From: an uncultured Thalassotalea sp.
Lineage (GTDB): Bacteria > Pseudomonadota > Gammaproteobacteria > Enterobacterales > Alteromonadaceae
Direction of reading: 5' to 3'
NCBI GenBank assembly: GCA_947502355.1
Contig: CANMZP010000019.1
Span: forward strand, 1-64,000
Length of the DNA: 64,000 nt
In this document: positions 1 through 9,616 of the stretch, piece by piece
Layout: every line of letters starts with the position of its first letter
How positions within the stretch are numbered: position 1 is the first letter of the stretch
Notes under the pieces: model-generated
What the model was told of the DNA's origin: nothing
Database searches by the model: none
Seen by the model: the letters and a program-made list of their open reading frames with translations, nothing else
Position numbers and translations under genes: made by a program

Positions 1-38
1 CTATTAGCTGTTGGCAACAAAACAAAACTGGTTCGTAA

Positions 39-197
39 TTACGATTTGATTACTACAAAGCACGGATTTATCATCCAGAATTAGGTCGATTCATGCAAAC
101 CGATCCCATCGGTTATGAAGATGGCATGAACTGGTATGCTTATGTGGGAAATGATCCTGTTAATCTGAAGACTTACCCAAGCAAGAAGATCTTTTAG
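39..197 (+). pseudogene. Rhs repeat-associated core domain, C-terminal remnant
   Basis: The frame reads through the hallmark Rhs/YD core signature ([14 protein letters not shown], then TDPIGY and [12 protein letters not shown]) and stops about eight residues later. In intact Rhs proteins this core closes the sugar-binding-like shell and a variable toxin tip follows. Here almost no tip remains, and a stop lies in frame just upstream of position 39, so this stretch is either frameshifted from the part before the window or an orphan displaced tip. No function is likely. The identity of the motif is clear; how much of the upstream gene survives cannot be seen. Confidence 0.75.
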
Positions 198-206
198 GGA
201 AAAAAA

Positions 207-551
207 ATGATAAATAAATATTCGCAAGTATTTCTAATTTTAGGCTCATTATTTAGTTTCAATAGTTTTGCTAACGCCGAGATAGTTCTCAGTGGTAAGC
301 AAATATATCTAATAGATATCGCTTACGATCATTACAAGGAAGAAAACAAGCAAACAAAATATGAATTCTTTTTAAATAGGGAAAATTTTAGTTTCCATTT
401 GATTGAAAACGAGGAGACTATATTTGTCAAAATAGAATTTAATGCTTTGGAGTTTAAAGAAAATACCGGAAGGATTATTTTTGGTGGAAGCGCAGAGGTA
501 TTGCTAGATAAAAAGTCTAGATCAGTCACTGATTTCAAAATGATAAAGTGA
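207..551 (+). CDS. small exported protein, possible orphan Rhs-associated immunity protein
   Basis: 114 residues with a clean signal peptide (charged start, hydrophobic core, cleavage likely after Ala-Asn-Ala near residue 24). A purine-rich AGGGAAAAAA lies directly before the ATG. The mature part is small and rich in charged residues and ends in a GGSAEVLLDKKS segment, which looks like the last beta-hairpin of small immunity or inhibitor folds. It starts ten bases after the Rhs remnant stops, the position where toxin immunity genes usually sit. I do not recognise the family. The immunity role is inferred from position only, and the periplasmic destination would imply a toxin acting there. Confidence 0.55.
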   Translation: MINKYSQVFLILGSLFSFNSFANAEIVLSGKQIYLIDIAYDHYKEENKQTKYEFFLNRENFSFHLIENEETIFVKIEFNALEFKENTGRIIFGGSAEVLLDKKSRSVTDFKMIK

Positions 552-640
552 GATGACGCTGTAACATAATCTATGTAACTACCTGATTTTATATATAATC
601 CGTAATTCGACCTTCAAATTCAATCATAAAGCGATTTAAG

Positions 641-1224
641 GCCGATTTCCAATTTCGAAAAATTAAGATGGGTGTCCATTTAAATTTTATTGCCACAAAT
701 TTAATGAAAGAAATTTCTCAAATTGCACCGGATGTATCGTTAACAATCAGCAGTATACAAGTTGATGATGTAGAGAAGACTTTGCTAAACCGCGAATTTG
801 ATGTGCATATTGATTATTTACCGACACTTACTTCCGGTTGCCACACGTTAATTTAGAGCAATATCTGGCGGAATGTCATACCGTTTTTACCCCTAGGACA
901 GACAATAAATTTGTATTAGGAACCGCTTTGGTGGATAACATTGACCTTAAATACGAACGTAAAGTGCGTTATAAAAGCGGCAGTGCACTAAACATTGTTG
1001 AAACGGTTTGTGCGACTGATCTCATTTGTGTGATGGCCAAAGGGGTGATAGAAACAACGTATTTAAAAGATGATCTTCTGTACTTTAAACTACCTTTCCC
1101 GACACAAACTATTTCGGGGTTTATGACCTGGCATTGGGCAACAGAGCATTATCAGTCGCATCGTTGGTTACGAAAACTTATCATGAAACATTGCCAACGC
1201 TTTAATAGCACCCGCGAAAATTAA
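641..1224 (+). pseudogene. broken LysR-family regulator (effector domain only)
   Basis: Two frames together read as a LysR substrate-binding domain: KMGVHLNFIATNLMKEIS up to DVHIDYLPTL (to about 838), then in another frame HVNLEQYLAECHTVFTP to the end at 1224. The N-terminal winged-helix DNA-binding half is absent, and roughly 25 residues normally present between the two parts (the LGL..R..HP segment) are missing at the junction, so there is both a deletion and a frame change near 835-845. It resembles in general pattern the intact LysR regulator at 16.2 kb. No start codon or ribosome binding site suits it. Non-functional. Confidence 0.7.
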
Positions 1225-1463
1225 CACGCCTGCTGTTTCGAAGTGGCTATAACATTAAAGGTTGTGGCATTAGCGTTTGAAGAGGTTTACTGGAATCACT
1301 TCTCAGTAATAAGATAATGTTAACTTCTCCAAATGGTAAAAATGTATCTGACAGGGGCCCTCAATATGTGATGAAATTTTAATTAAATATTTAAAACTTC
1401 AATTTAAGTAATATTTTGTTTTATAGTATAAGTCCATACGTCAATGACTTAGAGTTTACTTTG

Positions 1464-4400
1464 TTGAAAATAAACCACATTATCGCTTTGTTAGTTGTTA
1501 TTCTTTCTTATTTAGCCACGACTTTTGTTCATGCAAAGGATTCTGTTGCAACGCTAGAGCAAAAACTATTAAACGCGCAAATATCGGATAAAAAAAGAAT
1601 AGAATACATGCTGGAGCTCGGTACCCAAATACGAGAAACAGATCTTGTTAAAAGCCGGCAAGTTTTTGATGACGCGTTAAAACTTGCAAAAGAAAATAAT
1701 GATTTACCGTCTATCGCTAAGTGTTACCTCAATATTGGCTATTATGAGTCTTATGTTAAAGACTTCATTAAAGCTGAACAATCTCTTGCTGAGTCGTTAA
1801 GATTATATATTGAATTAGATAATGAGGCATTAGCAAACAATGTAAGAGGCGCGCTAGCTAGTATTTATAAAGAAACCTTTCGTCTTCAAGAGTCGTTAGA
1901 AATCAACTTGGCATTAGTAGAAAGTTATAGCACCCCGGTTAAGGACGGTGCTGATGATAAACACAGACTCGATGGGTTATCTTCGTATCAAACAAATACT
2001 GGAAATATATACTCTAGGTTAAAAGAGTTAGATAAAGCCATGGAGTACTATCTTGCCGCTAAAGAAAATAGTCTGCTCTCTGGTAATAAAAGAAGTTTAG
2101 CGATAAATGAATATAACTTAGGATTAGTAAATTACAAATTATTAAACTATGACAAATCAGAAGCCGCTTTTATTAAATCGGCCCAGCTCTTTGGTGAACT
2201 AAAGCACAGTAGGTCACGGGCAAGAACGTTGGCCGAATTAGGCCGAGTGCAGCAAAAAATGGGGAAATTTGAATCCGCTTTTTCTACATTACAAGAGGCG
2301 ATTAGTTTTCTAGAAAAAATAGATGAAATAGAATATCGCTCCCTGGCACTAAATGTTCTCGCGTTAATTTACGCCGATAAACAGCAGTTTGATCAAGCAA
2401 TTTCGACGTTGGAGCGTTCACGCCTTTTAGCTGAAAAGTCCACTACCGATCCAGAAAAACAACTTGTTTATGAGACATATCGTGAAGTTTTAGAGTTAAA
2501 AGGTGATTATAAATTAGCACTTTATTACGCAGATAAATCAACCGCGTTAGAACAAAAAACGCTTGAGTCAACGAATAAACGAGAGCTAGGTATTATTGAA
2601 GGCAAAGCACTGGCTAGCGAACAGAAAAAACAATTATTGTTAGCGCAACAAAAAGAACGTTTTACCCAATATACCATCATCACAATTATCGCGTTTTTGC
2701 TTATTTTTATTGCTTTTTACAGCCTGACATTGCGTCGCAAAAACCGCATTATTCAACAAGAACGTGAACGTGCCGAAGGCTTAGCAATTGCTGCCGAGAG
2801 TGCCAATGAAGCTAAAAGCAGTTTTTTAGCGCATATGTCCCATGAAATTAGAACCCCGATGAATGCCATTATCGGCATGAGTAACCTCGCACTAAAAACC
2901 CAACTAGACGACAAACAACGTAATTATGTCAGTAAAGCCAACTCAAGTGCGTTCTTATTACTCGGTATTATTAACGATATTTTAGACTTTTCGAAAGTGG
3001 AAGCTGGTAAAGTTGAGTTAGAAAGCTCCCCCTTTGCTCTGGAAGAAATATTTAGAAACCTCTCGACAATCGCGGTTGTTAAATCTGAAGATAAAGACAT
3101 TGAAATTAACTTTGATATTGCGCCTGAAGTTAATAAAACCGTAATGGGGGATTCACTCAGGCTGGGACAAGTACTGATTAACTTCGTCAATAACGCGATA
3201 AAATTCACGCCAGAAGGTGGAGAAATCATTGTTAAAGCCTCTAACGTTGCTTCTACAACAGATCAGTTGACCATTAAATTTGAGGTCATTGACTCTGGCA
3301 TTGGCATGACGCCTGAGCAGCAAGGAAAGCTATTTAAGTCATTTGAACAGGCCGATATCTCTACCTCTAGAAAATATGGTGGCACAGGTCTTGGCTTGGT
3401 CATCGCCAAAAGCCTTGTTGAATTAATGGGCGGAGAAATTCACGTAGAAAGTGAAGTCAATGTCGGGAGCTGTTTTAGTTTTTCTATTGATGTCATGTTG
3501 GCACAGCCCCAAACATTGCCTGATGAACGCACTAGTAATCAATACCGTGACATGTCAAAAACACTAAATAACCTTAATGTGCTCGTTGTTGATGACAATG
3601 ATAACGCCAGAGAAATTATTACCAGTGACCTACGCTCATTTGGGTGTAAAGTAACCGCGGTTAGTTCTGGGGAGGCCGCGCTTTCACTGTTGGAAAATGC
3701 CTCGCAACCAGCAGATATTGAACTCGTTATGATGGACTATAAAATGCCCTTAATGAATGGTGTTCAAACAAGTGAGCGCATTCGTTTATCTAAAGACATT
3801 CAAAAGCAACCTTATATTATTATGCTTTCTGCATATAGTTATGAGTCTATCGAGGAGACTAATTCAAAGGCAAACATTAATGCCCATATTGTCAAACCTA
3901 TCTGTCCGTCTGATTTAAAATCAACTATCCAATCTGTGATCCAGCGCGGTGAACCTGGCGATGTTTCTCAACTGGATAAAGAAAAACAAGATAACTTTAA
4001 CACCATTAAATTGGCCGGCGCTAATATTTTGCTCGTAGAAGACAATCCGATTAATCAAGAAGTTGCGATGGAAATTTTAAAAGGTGTGGGGATTAATGTT
4101 GTACTAGCCAAAAACGGTCAAGAAGCTTTAGATAGGTTAGAAACTCACTCTTTTGATGGTGTATTGATGGACTGCTTAATGCCTGTCATGGATGGCTTTG
4201 AAGCAACAAAAGCGATCAGGTCTATGCCTCAATATGAACAGTTGCCCATTATTGCCATGACCGCAAATGCAATGAAGAGCGATAAAGATGCGGTGCTTGC
4301 GATTGGAATGAACGACCACATTAGTAAACCCATCGATGTGGATAAAATGTTTATGACAATGGCTAAGTGGATCCAAGTATCTAATAGAACCATTGGTAGT

Positions 4401-5096
4401 GAACACGTTAACGAAAGTCGCAACAAGGATAGCATTACATTAGAAAATCACTCCCCGCAACTTGATGAAAACCGTCACTTAAAAACTCTTAATGTTGAAT
4501 CTGCGCTGACTAGGTTGAACAACAATCATGATTTAATTGTGCGTTTATTAAATAAATTCACTGAATTTGGCGAACATTTTTTTGAACAAATGGACCAAGC
4601 GAAAAATATTGAAGAGCAAACTCTTTTAGTACATAGCCTGAAAGGTAGCGCAGGTAATATAGGCGCCGAGGAAATATTTTCTATCGCTGAATCCATTGAG
4701 TTAGCTTATAACCGAAATCAAAAAATAGAAGGTGATAAATTGTTGCAAGAGCTGCAAGTTTCGCTAGCTAATACGACGAACGAAATTGCAAATTACATCA
4801 ATGAATTGCCCGCAATCACTTATGAGGATGAACGTATCGAAAAAGTAATTCCTACATTGGCGGTGTTTACTTTATCCTTGAATAAGTTGATTGAAACACT
4901 AGAGCAGTATGATTCAGACTCAAAAGAATTAATCAATGCATTATTAACCGAGTCTCATCATGATTATGTGGCGCATTCATTAACAGAAATAGCAACTCAT
5001 ATTGACCGTTTTGATTTTGAAGCGGCTTTGACTGTAGCGAGTAAAATAAAAACTAGACTTGCCAATGATCACGACCTACATCAGTTCTATTGTTAA
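1464..5096 (+). CDS. TPR-containing hybrid sensor histidine kinase (HisKA-HATPase-REC-REC-Hpt)
   Basis: A membrane-bound hybrid kinase of about 1210 residues. From the chosen TTG start at 1464 (TTAGAG nine bases upstream) it opens with a signal peptide ending VHA/KDS. An upstream TTG at 1416 would bury that signal behind 16 extra residues. Periplasmic TPR-like repeats follow (about 40-390), then one membrane helix (about 403-424), a short coiled coil, HisKA with phospho-acceptor His460 in HMSHEIRTPMN, HATPase_c (about 560-675; N-box NFVNNAIKF, GGTGLGL), a receiver with Asp758 (MMDYKMP), a second receiver with Asp903 (MDCLMPVMDG) and an Hpt domain with His1057 (HSLKGSAGNIG). All four phosphotransfer sites are present, so a His-Asp-His relay can run inside one chain; the output regulator is not encoded nearby. 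The ligand is unknown; periplasmic TPRs suggest a protein partner. Confidence 0.9.
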   Translation: MKINHIIALLVVILSYLATTFVHAKDSVATLEQKLLNAQISDKKRIEYMLELGTQIRETDLVKSRQVFDDALKLAKENNDLPSIAKCYLNIGYYESYVKDFIKAEQSLAESLRLYIELDNEALANNVRGALASIYKETFRLQESLEINLALVESYSTPVKDGADDKHRLDGLSSYQTNTGNIYSRLKELDKAMEYYLAAKENSLLSGNKRSLAINEYNLGLVNYKLLNYDKSEAAFIKSAQLFGELKHSRSRARTLAELGRVQQKMGKFESAFSTLQEAISFLEKIDEIEYRSLALNVLALIYADKQQFDQAISTLERSRLLAEKSTTDPEKQLVYETYREVLELKGDYKLALYYADKSTALEQKTLESTNKRELGIIEGKALASEQKKQLLLAQQKERFTQYTIITIIAFLLIFIAFYSLTLRRKNRIIQQERERAEGLAIAAESANEAKSSFLAHMSHEIRTPMNAIIGMSNLALKTQLDDKQRNYVSKANSSAFLLLGIINDILDFSKVEAGKVELESSPFALEEIFRNLSTIAVVKSEDKDIEINFDIAPEVNKTVMGDSLRLGQVLINFVNNAIKFTPEGGEIIVKASNVASTTDQLTIKFEVIDSGIGMTPEQQGKLFKSFEQADISTSRKYGGTGLGLVIAKSLVELMGGEIHVESEVNVGSCFSFSIDVMLAQPQTLPDERTSNQYRDMSKTLNNLNVLVVDDNDNAREIITSDLRSFGCKVTAVSSGEAALSLLENASQPADIELVMMDYKMPLMNGVQTSERIRLSKDIQKQPYIIMLSAYSYESIEETNSKANINAHIVKPICPSDLKSTIQSVIQRGEPGDVSQLDKEKQDNFNTIKLAGANILLVEDNPINQEVAMEILKGVGINVVLAKNGQEALDRLETHSFDGVLMDCLMPVMDGFEATKAIRSMPQYEQLPIIAMTANAMKSDKDAVLAIGMNDHISKPIDVDKMFMTMAKWIQVSNRTIGSEHVNESRNKDSITLENHSPQLDENRHLKTLNVESALTRLNNNHDLIVRLLNKFTEFGEHFFEQMDQAKNIEEQTLLVHSLKGSAGNIGAEEIFSIAESIELAYNRNQKIEGDKLLQELQVSLANTTNEIANYINELPAITYEDERIEKVIPTLAVFTLSLNKLIETLEQYDSDSKELINALLTESHHDYVAHSLTEIATHIDRFDFEAALTVASKIKTRLANDHDLHQFYC

Positions 5097-5319
5097 TGAC
5101 ACTTCCAATAATAAGCATTTAATTACTGGCAGCCGCTCTTGCTTAACATTCCATTGGCGATAGAGCATTTAATGCCGTATGTGGCCTGATCGGGTTGTGG
5201 ACGTATTTTTAAACGTTGTCGTTTTTGTTCAATACTACTGCAAAGCACTTAGGTATTATTATCCAAACGATTTCAGCAGGCTTTTCCTGCTAACCAGTAC
5301 GTTATTGGATATTTAAGAA

Positions 5320-6141
5320 ATGATCGAAATTAAAAAATTAGAAACAACAGACCTACTGAGCACATTAAAGGCTGAGTACTTTAATCAAACAACGGCACCA
5401 CTAGACGGTATGTGGCACTTTGGGTTTGTGCCAATGGCACAACATTATGGCTTTTATGAGCATGACCAGTTAGTTGGCTTTTGCTGTGTAAATGCACAGG
5501 GGTATTTATTGCAATTTTACCTTTCCCAACATGCAACCACTTCTGCCGATGAACTATTTGAGTTAATCACACAAGTCTATAGTAATGTGATTGGTAAGGT
5601 TACTGGGGCATTTGTAAGTACCTGTGACCCTAAATTCCTATCCTTGTGTTTGGATCACAACGCATCAACCACAGTTCACACTCTGCTGTACTGTGGCACA
5701 CAGCATAAGTTTGTTAAAGATGCTAGTATTGCCCTAAAACAAGCAAGCCAAGATAAACTTGAGGTATTCGTTGAGTTCGCTGCAAACGCAATTGGCGCAT
5801 CGAAAGAGTGGCTAGAAGGTTACTTTACAGACTTAATCGCTAAACAGGAATTGTTTGGCTATTGGAAAGACGGTCAACTCATCGCAAGTGGGGAATGCCG
5901 AAAGTTTACTGAGTACCAAACTGATTATGCAGATCTGGGTATGATAGTGTCACCCGATCACCGTAGGCAGGGTATTGCTACAGATGTATTACGAGCACTT
6001 ATTACACTCGCTAAATCTCAACAGTTAATCCCAATGTGCTCAACAGAGAAAGCAAACTTAGGTGCACAAAAGGCTATTTTAAATTCTGGGCTCGTTACTC
6101 ATCACCGCTTGCTGCAAGTAGAGTTTGCACAAGCCAGTTAA
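5320..6141 (+). CDS. GNAT-family N-acetyltransferase (two-part)
   Basis: 273 residues. The C-terminal half (about 150-270) carries the acetyl-CoA binding signature: a DLGMIVSPDHRRQGIATDVL strand-loop-helix with the R/Q-x-x-G-x-A pattern, followed by a helix and the NLGAQKAILNSGL segment that closes the fold. The N-terminal half looks like a degenerate GNAT repeat. The substrate cannot be told from sequence. It is followed on the same strand by an AraC regulator and a second acetyltransferase, with about 67 bases between this gene and the regulator. Confidence 0.75.
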   Translation: MIEIKKLETTDLLSTLKAEYFNQTTAPLDGMWHFGFVPMAQHYGFYEHDQLVGFCCVNAQGYLLQFYLSQHATTSADELFELITQVYSNVIGKVTGAFVSTCDPKFLSLCLDHNASTTVHTLLYCGTQHKFVKDASIALKQASQDKLEVFVEFAANAIGASKEWLEGYFTDLIAKQELFGYWKDGQLIASGECRKFTEYQTDYADLGMIVSPDHRRQGIATDVLRALITLAKSQQLIPMCSTEKANLGAQKAILNSGLVTHHRLLQVEFAQAS

Positions 6142-6208
6142 AGGGCCATTCGTCCTTTAGGCTTTTATTCTGTTAAGGTGTTATAAGGGTCGTTAAACGG
6201 TACAGGTT

Positions 6209-7042
6209 ATGCTTCATTGGATTATTTCATCAACCAGTAAGCTGAGTAATATTATTGAATGTTATTGGTTTATTGAAAAAAAGTCAGAGTCTGGAGCGAG
6301 TTTTCCAAAACTTAATCCAGACCCGTGTGCGCATTTAATTCTTGCACCTACCTCAGAGTCTTATAACTATTGCAGTAATAAGCAAAGTCAGTCAGGGCAG
6401 GGAAGTCATTTATTATTAGCGCATCAAAAGACGTTGGAGTTAGACCATTCGAAGTCGTTCAGGCACCTTGGCATTAAGTTTAAAGTTGGTGTGCCATATA
6501 TGATGTCACTAACAACAAAGGATGAAGGCCAATTAGATGTTGTTAAGCAAATTGATACGGATGAGTTATTGTCAATAGACGAGGCGGCGCTTAATGAGTT
6601 ATTTGCGTTAGCAAAACAAAATCCTAAAACCTGCATTACCAAGCTAGAAGCCATACTAACCCCATGGGTAAAACAAACTCAGTGTGACCAGCACAGCCAA
6701 CTAACTTTTCAGGTTGTTGATGCGTTACAACATATAGGTATTTCTCAATTAGCGGATAAGCTCAATCGTTCCCAGCGAACCATTGAGCGTAACTTTCGCC
6801 GTGTCACTGGGTTGACATTGAAACAGTATCAAGCGATGACCAAACTAGAGCTGATGTTGCAATACCTTTATCAAAAACAAGCCTCACAAATTGATTGGGT
6901 GGATATTGCGTTTCAATTTGGTTTTAGTGACCAACCTCATTTGATCCGTTATTTAAAGCAACAAATCGGTACCACCCCGAACAAATATTTATTAGAGCGA
7001 AATTTTACGATTGATGTCTATGGTGGTGTAAGTTCATCGTAG
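6209..7042 (+). CDS. AraC-family transcriptional regulator
   Basis: 277 residues. The first ~150 residues form the effector/dimerisation region seen in DUF6597-type AraC proteins (ECYWFIE at the start, NPDPCAHLILAP, FRHLGIKFKVG). The last ~100 hold the two helix-turn-helix motifs: ISQLADKLNRSQRTIERNFR, then IDWVDIAFQFGFSDQPHLIR and the closing GTTPNKY. It lies between two acetyltransferase genes on the same strand and ends 21 bases before the second, so it probably is cotranscribed with that gene and may regulate the group. The effector is unknown. Confidence 0.88.
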   Translation: MLHWIISSTSKLSNIIECYWFIEKKSESGASFPKLNPDPCAHLILAPTSESYNYCSNKQSQSGQGSHLLLAHQKTLELDHSKSFRHLGIKFKVGVPYMMSLTTKDEGQLDVVKQIDTDELLSIDEAALNELFALAKQNPKTCITKLEAILTPWVKQTQCDQHSQLTFQVVDALQHIGISQLADKLNRSQRTIERNFRRVTGLTLKQYQAMTKLELMLQYLYQKQASQIDWVDIAFQFGFSDQPHLIRYLKQQIGTTPNKYLLERNFTIDVYGGVSSS

Positions 7043-7063
7043 TGCACAAGTAAAGGAAAGAAA

Positions 7064-7492
7064 ATGATTCGAAAAATGAAAGAAACGGAAATAGATACGC
7101 TTGTATATCTTTGGTTTAAAACGTCCGTTCAGGCACACAACTTTATCGCTGAAGATTTTTGGAAAAGCCAAATGTTGGCGATGAAAGAAACGTATCTGCC
7201 AAACTGTGACACCTACATATACGAAGAAGATAATAATATTCTAGGTTTTATTTCTTATCATCAAGGCTTTGTACCTGCGCTATTTGTCTCGATTGAAGCA
7301 CAGTCTCAAGGTATTGGCAGTAAGTTACTAGACTTCATTAAACAGCAATACCAGCAATTACAGCTTACGGTGTATGCCGAAAATCAAAGGGCGCACAGTT
7401 TTTATATGGCTCAAGGCTTTAAAAATTCTGGTCGTCAAATATGTGAGCATACTGACCATGAAGAAATATTGATGCAATGGTGCAAAGTATAA
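7064..7492 (+). CDS. GNAT-family N-acetyltransferase (YjaB/YiaC-like)
   Basis: 142 residues, one GNAT domain. The start has an AAGGAAAG ribosome site. Visible marks are MIRKMKETEIDTLVYLW at the N-terminus, LGFISYHQGFVPALFV for strands beta-4/beta-5, the acetyl-CoA pyrophosphate loop QSQGIGSKLL, and the VYAENQRAHSFYMAQGF motif near the end, all typical of the short YjaB/YiaC-type acetyltransferases. The acceptor may be a protein lysine or a small amine; sequence does not decide. It is closely coupled to the AraC gene upstream. Confidence 0.82.
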   Translation: MIRKMKETEIDTLVYLWFKTSVQAHNFIAEDFWKSQMLAMKETYLPNCDTYIYEEDNNILGFISYHQGFVPALFVSIEAQSQGIGSKLLDFIKQQYQQLQLTVYAENQRAHSFYMAQGFKNSGRQICEHTDHEEILMQWCKV

Positions 7493-7951
7493 CCTTAGAC
7501 ATAATATGCATTGACGGCTGCTGGCAGTGACTAAGCTGTCAGCGTAAATAGGCATTCATATTGATTATGAACGGCTTGAGAGCGGCATGCAGCCCGACAC
7601 CCATCTAGAATAAATACGCCGTCATTCCAGAAAATTTATTTAAGGGAGCTTAAGCGAGCGTGTATTCTTTTATCCGGAACCCCCATTGATAGTTCTGTGT
7701 ATTTTTCTATGATGCTGTTTATATAAGGTTGTGAATGACTGAAAATAGCCCTGATCCCACGAGTAGAACATGACATCTACCGTTTCTCCATAGACCATCC
7801 CAACACAGCCGAAAGTGGCAAATTTTGAACAATATTTATGGGCTGACGACAGCGGGGGATGTTTGCTCAATTGCAAACGAAAAAAAGCTCAATTTTTCAA
7901 TTGAGCTTTTTAAGGAGTGCGTGTTACTTATTCGGGTAAAAGTAACTCAGT
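7493..7951. other. intergenic stretch, no gene supported
   Basis: About 460 bases between the convergent acetyltransferase and arylsulfatase genes. It holds a small hairpin (GTTTGC / GCAAAC, 7862-7879) directly beside the sulfatase terminator and an imperfect GCTGGCAG / CTGTCAGC hairpin near 7519-7543. A 68-codon minus-strand frame at 7670-7876 has no ribosome site and no recognisable features. Confidence 0.6.
7881..7912 (-). terminator. Rho-independent terminator of the arylsulfatase gene
   Basis: AAAAAGCTCAATT paired with AATTGAGCTTTTT around a short loop. The A-tract and T-tract on both sides would allow termination in either direction; the sulfatase gene ends about 40 bases away. Confidence 0.85.
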
Positions 7952-9523
7952 CTATTTCTTTTCCGTCATTTTCTTTTGTACAGTTTGCACAAATTTCTGC
8001 ATTTTCAGCGTGTTGTAGTTAATGCCCGCGGCACTGTAGTTTTGACCAACTTGCATTGGGTAACCTTCAAGTGAACCAAGGAATTCTTTAACTTTGTTGC
8101 TTACTGGAACGAAAACCCACATGTTATCAATCATCCAACGTACATACATTGAAGACTCGATTGGTGCTTTTTCGTATGGGTCAGCACGTAAGTTAATAAG
8201 CTGTGGCCAAGCTGGAACTTCACGAACACCAGACGCCATATCACCTTTAACTAAGGCAAAACTTGCTTTCCAGTTATTCCAACGAATCGCGTTAAGCTCA
8301 CCCGCTTGTGAAAAGTACATCATTGTTTCACGAGGACCTTTGTCTGTTTTGCCTTCGAAAAGTGGTTTAAAGTTGTAACCGTCTAAGTGAACACGCCATT
8401 CTTTACCGTTGATGTTTTCACCTTTTTTAAGGCTATCTACAAGGTCTTCGTCACCCATCGCCGCAGCAAGGGTTGGCATCCAGTCCATGTGTGACATCAT
8501 CTCGTTAAAGATTGAACCAGGTTTAATAGTACCAGGCCAGCGAACTAACTGAGGCACACGCATACCGCCTTCATAAGTTGTACCTTTCTCACCGTGAAAT
8601 GGTGTCGTACCACCGTCAGGCCATGTAAATGTTTCGGCACCGTTATCTGTAGTGTAAATTACGATGGTATTATCAGCGATTTCCAACTCATCAAGCTTGT
8701 TTAGTAAAGTACCAATTTGCTCATCGTGCTCTAACATACCGTCAGCATAAATGCTGATACCTGATTTTCCTCTCCATTTCTCTTCTAAACGAGTGTGAAC
8801 GTGCATACGAGTCGAGTTAAACCAGATGAAGAATGGTTTGTTTGCTTCGTGAGCTTTGTCAATGAAGCTTAAAGTAGCAGCCATAAACTCTTGGTCAGCG
8901 GTTTCCATACGCTTACGAGTTAATGCACCAGTATCTTCGATACGGCCATCTGCATAGGTGTGTAAAACACCACGTGGACCATATTTCTTTTTAAATGTAG
9001 GGTCTTTCGGGTAGTAGTACGTTTCTGGCTCTTCTTCAGCGTTTAAGTGGTATAAGTTACCGAAAAACTCATCAAAGCCGTGATTAGTTGGTAAGTGATG
9101 GTTTTGGTCACCTAAGTGGTTTTTACCAAATTGACCGGTCATGTAACCGTGCTCTTTAGCAATATCAGCAACCGTTGGAGTCCAATCAGGGATACCCGCT
9201 TGCGAACCCGGCATACCAATGGTTAATAAACCGGTACGAAAAGGTTCTTGTCCTAAGATGAATGAAGAACGACCCGCAGTACAACTTTGTTGTGCGTAGT
9301 GATCGGTAAAAAGCGCACCTTCTTTAGCAATACGGTCAATGTTTGGGGTTTGGTAACCCATAACACCTAAGTTGTAAGCACTGATGTTATTAATACCAAT
9401 GTCATCACCCCAAATCGCTAGAATGTTCGGACGAGAGGTGTCAGTTGTTGCCATCGCCGCTGTTGATGCGGCAAGTAAGCTTAAACCGATAGCATATTTA
9501 CTTAACTGTTTGTTAAATAGCAT
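7952..9523 (-). CDS. exported arylsulfatase (formylglycine type)
   Basis: 523 residues, type I sulfatase. A signal peptide ends around AMA/TTD (residue 25), so it acts in the periplasm or outside. The metal-binding Asp pair of the WGDD motif is at 40-41, and the formylglycine motif C-T-A-G-R starts at Cys81, the residue that must be oxidised by a maturation enzyme (FGE or anSME); none is encoded in the window. Later signatures YTTDNGAE and HGEKGTTYEGGMRVP are the expected second metal/sulfate-binding segments. Length is normal. An AGGA site lies eight bases before the ATG. It is the last minus-strand gene of a cluster with an efflux system, SDR, FadL-type porin and a second sulfatase. The substrate (a sulfate ester) is not predictable. 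Confidence 0.9.
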   Translation of the reverse strand: MLFNKQLSKYAIGLSLLAASTAAMATTDTSRPNILAIWGDDIGINNISAYNLGVMGYQTPNIDRIAKEGALFTDHYAQQSCTAGRSSFILGQEPFRTGLLTIGMPGSQAGIPDWTPTVADIAKEHGYMTGQFGKNHLGDQNHHLPTNHGFDEFFGNLYHLNAEEEPETYYYPKDPTFKKKYGPRGVLHTYADGRIEDTGALTRKRMETADQEFMAATLSFIDKAHEANKPFFIWFNSTRMHVHTRLEEKWRGKSGISIYADGMLEHDEQIGTLLNKLDELEIADNTIVIYTTDNGAETFTWPDGGTTPFHGEKGTTYEGGMRVPQLVRWPGTIKPGSIFNEMMSHMDWMPTLAAAMGDEDLVDSLKKGENINGKEWRVHLDGYNFKPLFEGKTDKGPRETMMYFSQAGELNAIRWNNWKASFALVKGDMASGVREVPAWPQLINLRADPYEKAPIESSMYVRWMIDNMWVFVPVSNKVKEFLGSLEGYPMQVGQNYSAAGINYNTLKMQKFVQTVQKKMTEKK

Positions 9524-9616
9524 GTTATTTTCCTGATTTAGTTTTTTGTCAATAAGTTTGATTCGGAAAATATGATAGGGAGGGAGGGGGAGAAAAAGAA
9601 ATAAATCAGAAGCTAG

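Noticed and set aside
571-580. Half-site TCTATGTAAC resembling the Nudix palindromes
   Set aside because: Only one half matches; such a short match can occur by chance in this length of AT-rich DNA.
1416-1463. Upstream TTG start of the hybrid kinase
   Set aside because: It places 16 polar residues before the signal peptide; the TTG at 1464 has a ribosome site and gives a normal signal.
7670-7876. 68-codon minus-strand frame in the intergenic region
   Set aside because: No ribosome site, unusual composition, and it overlaps terminator-side hairpins; no family features.
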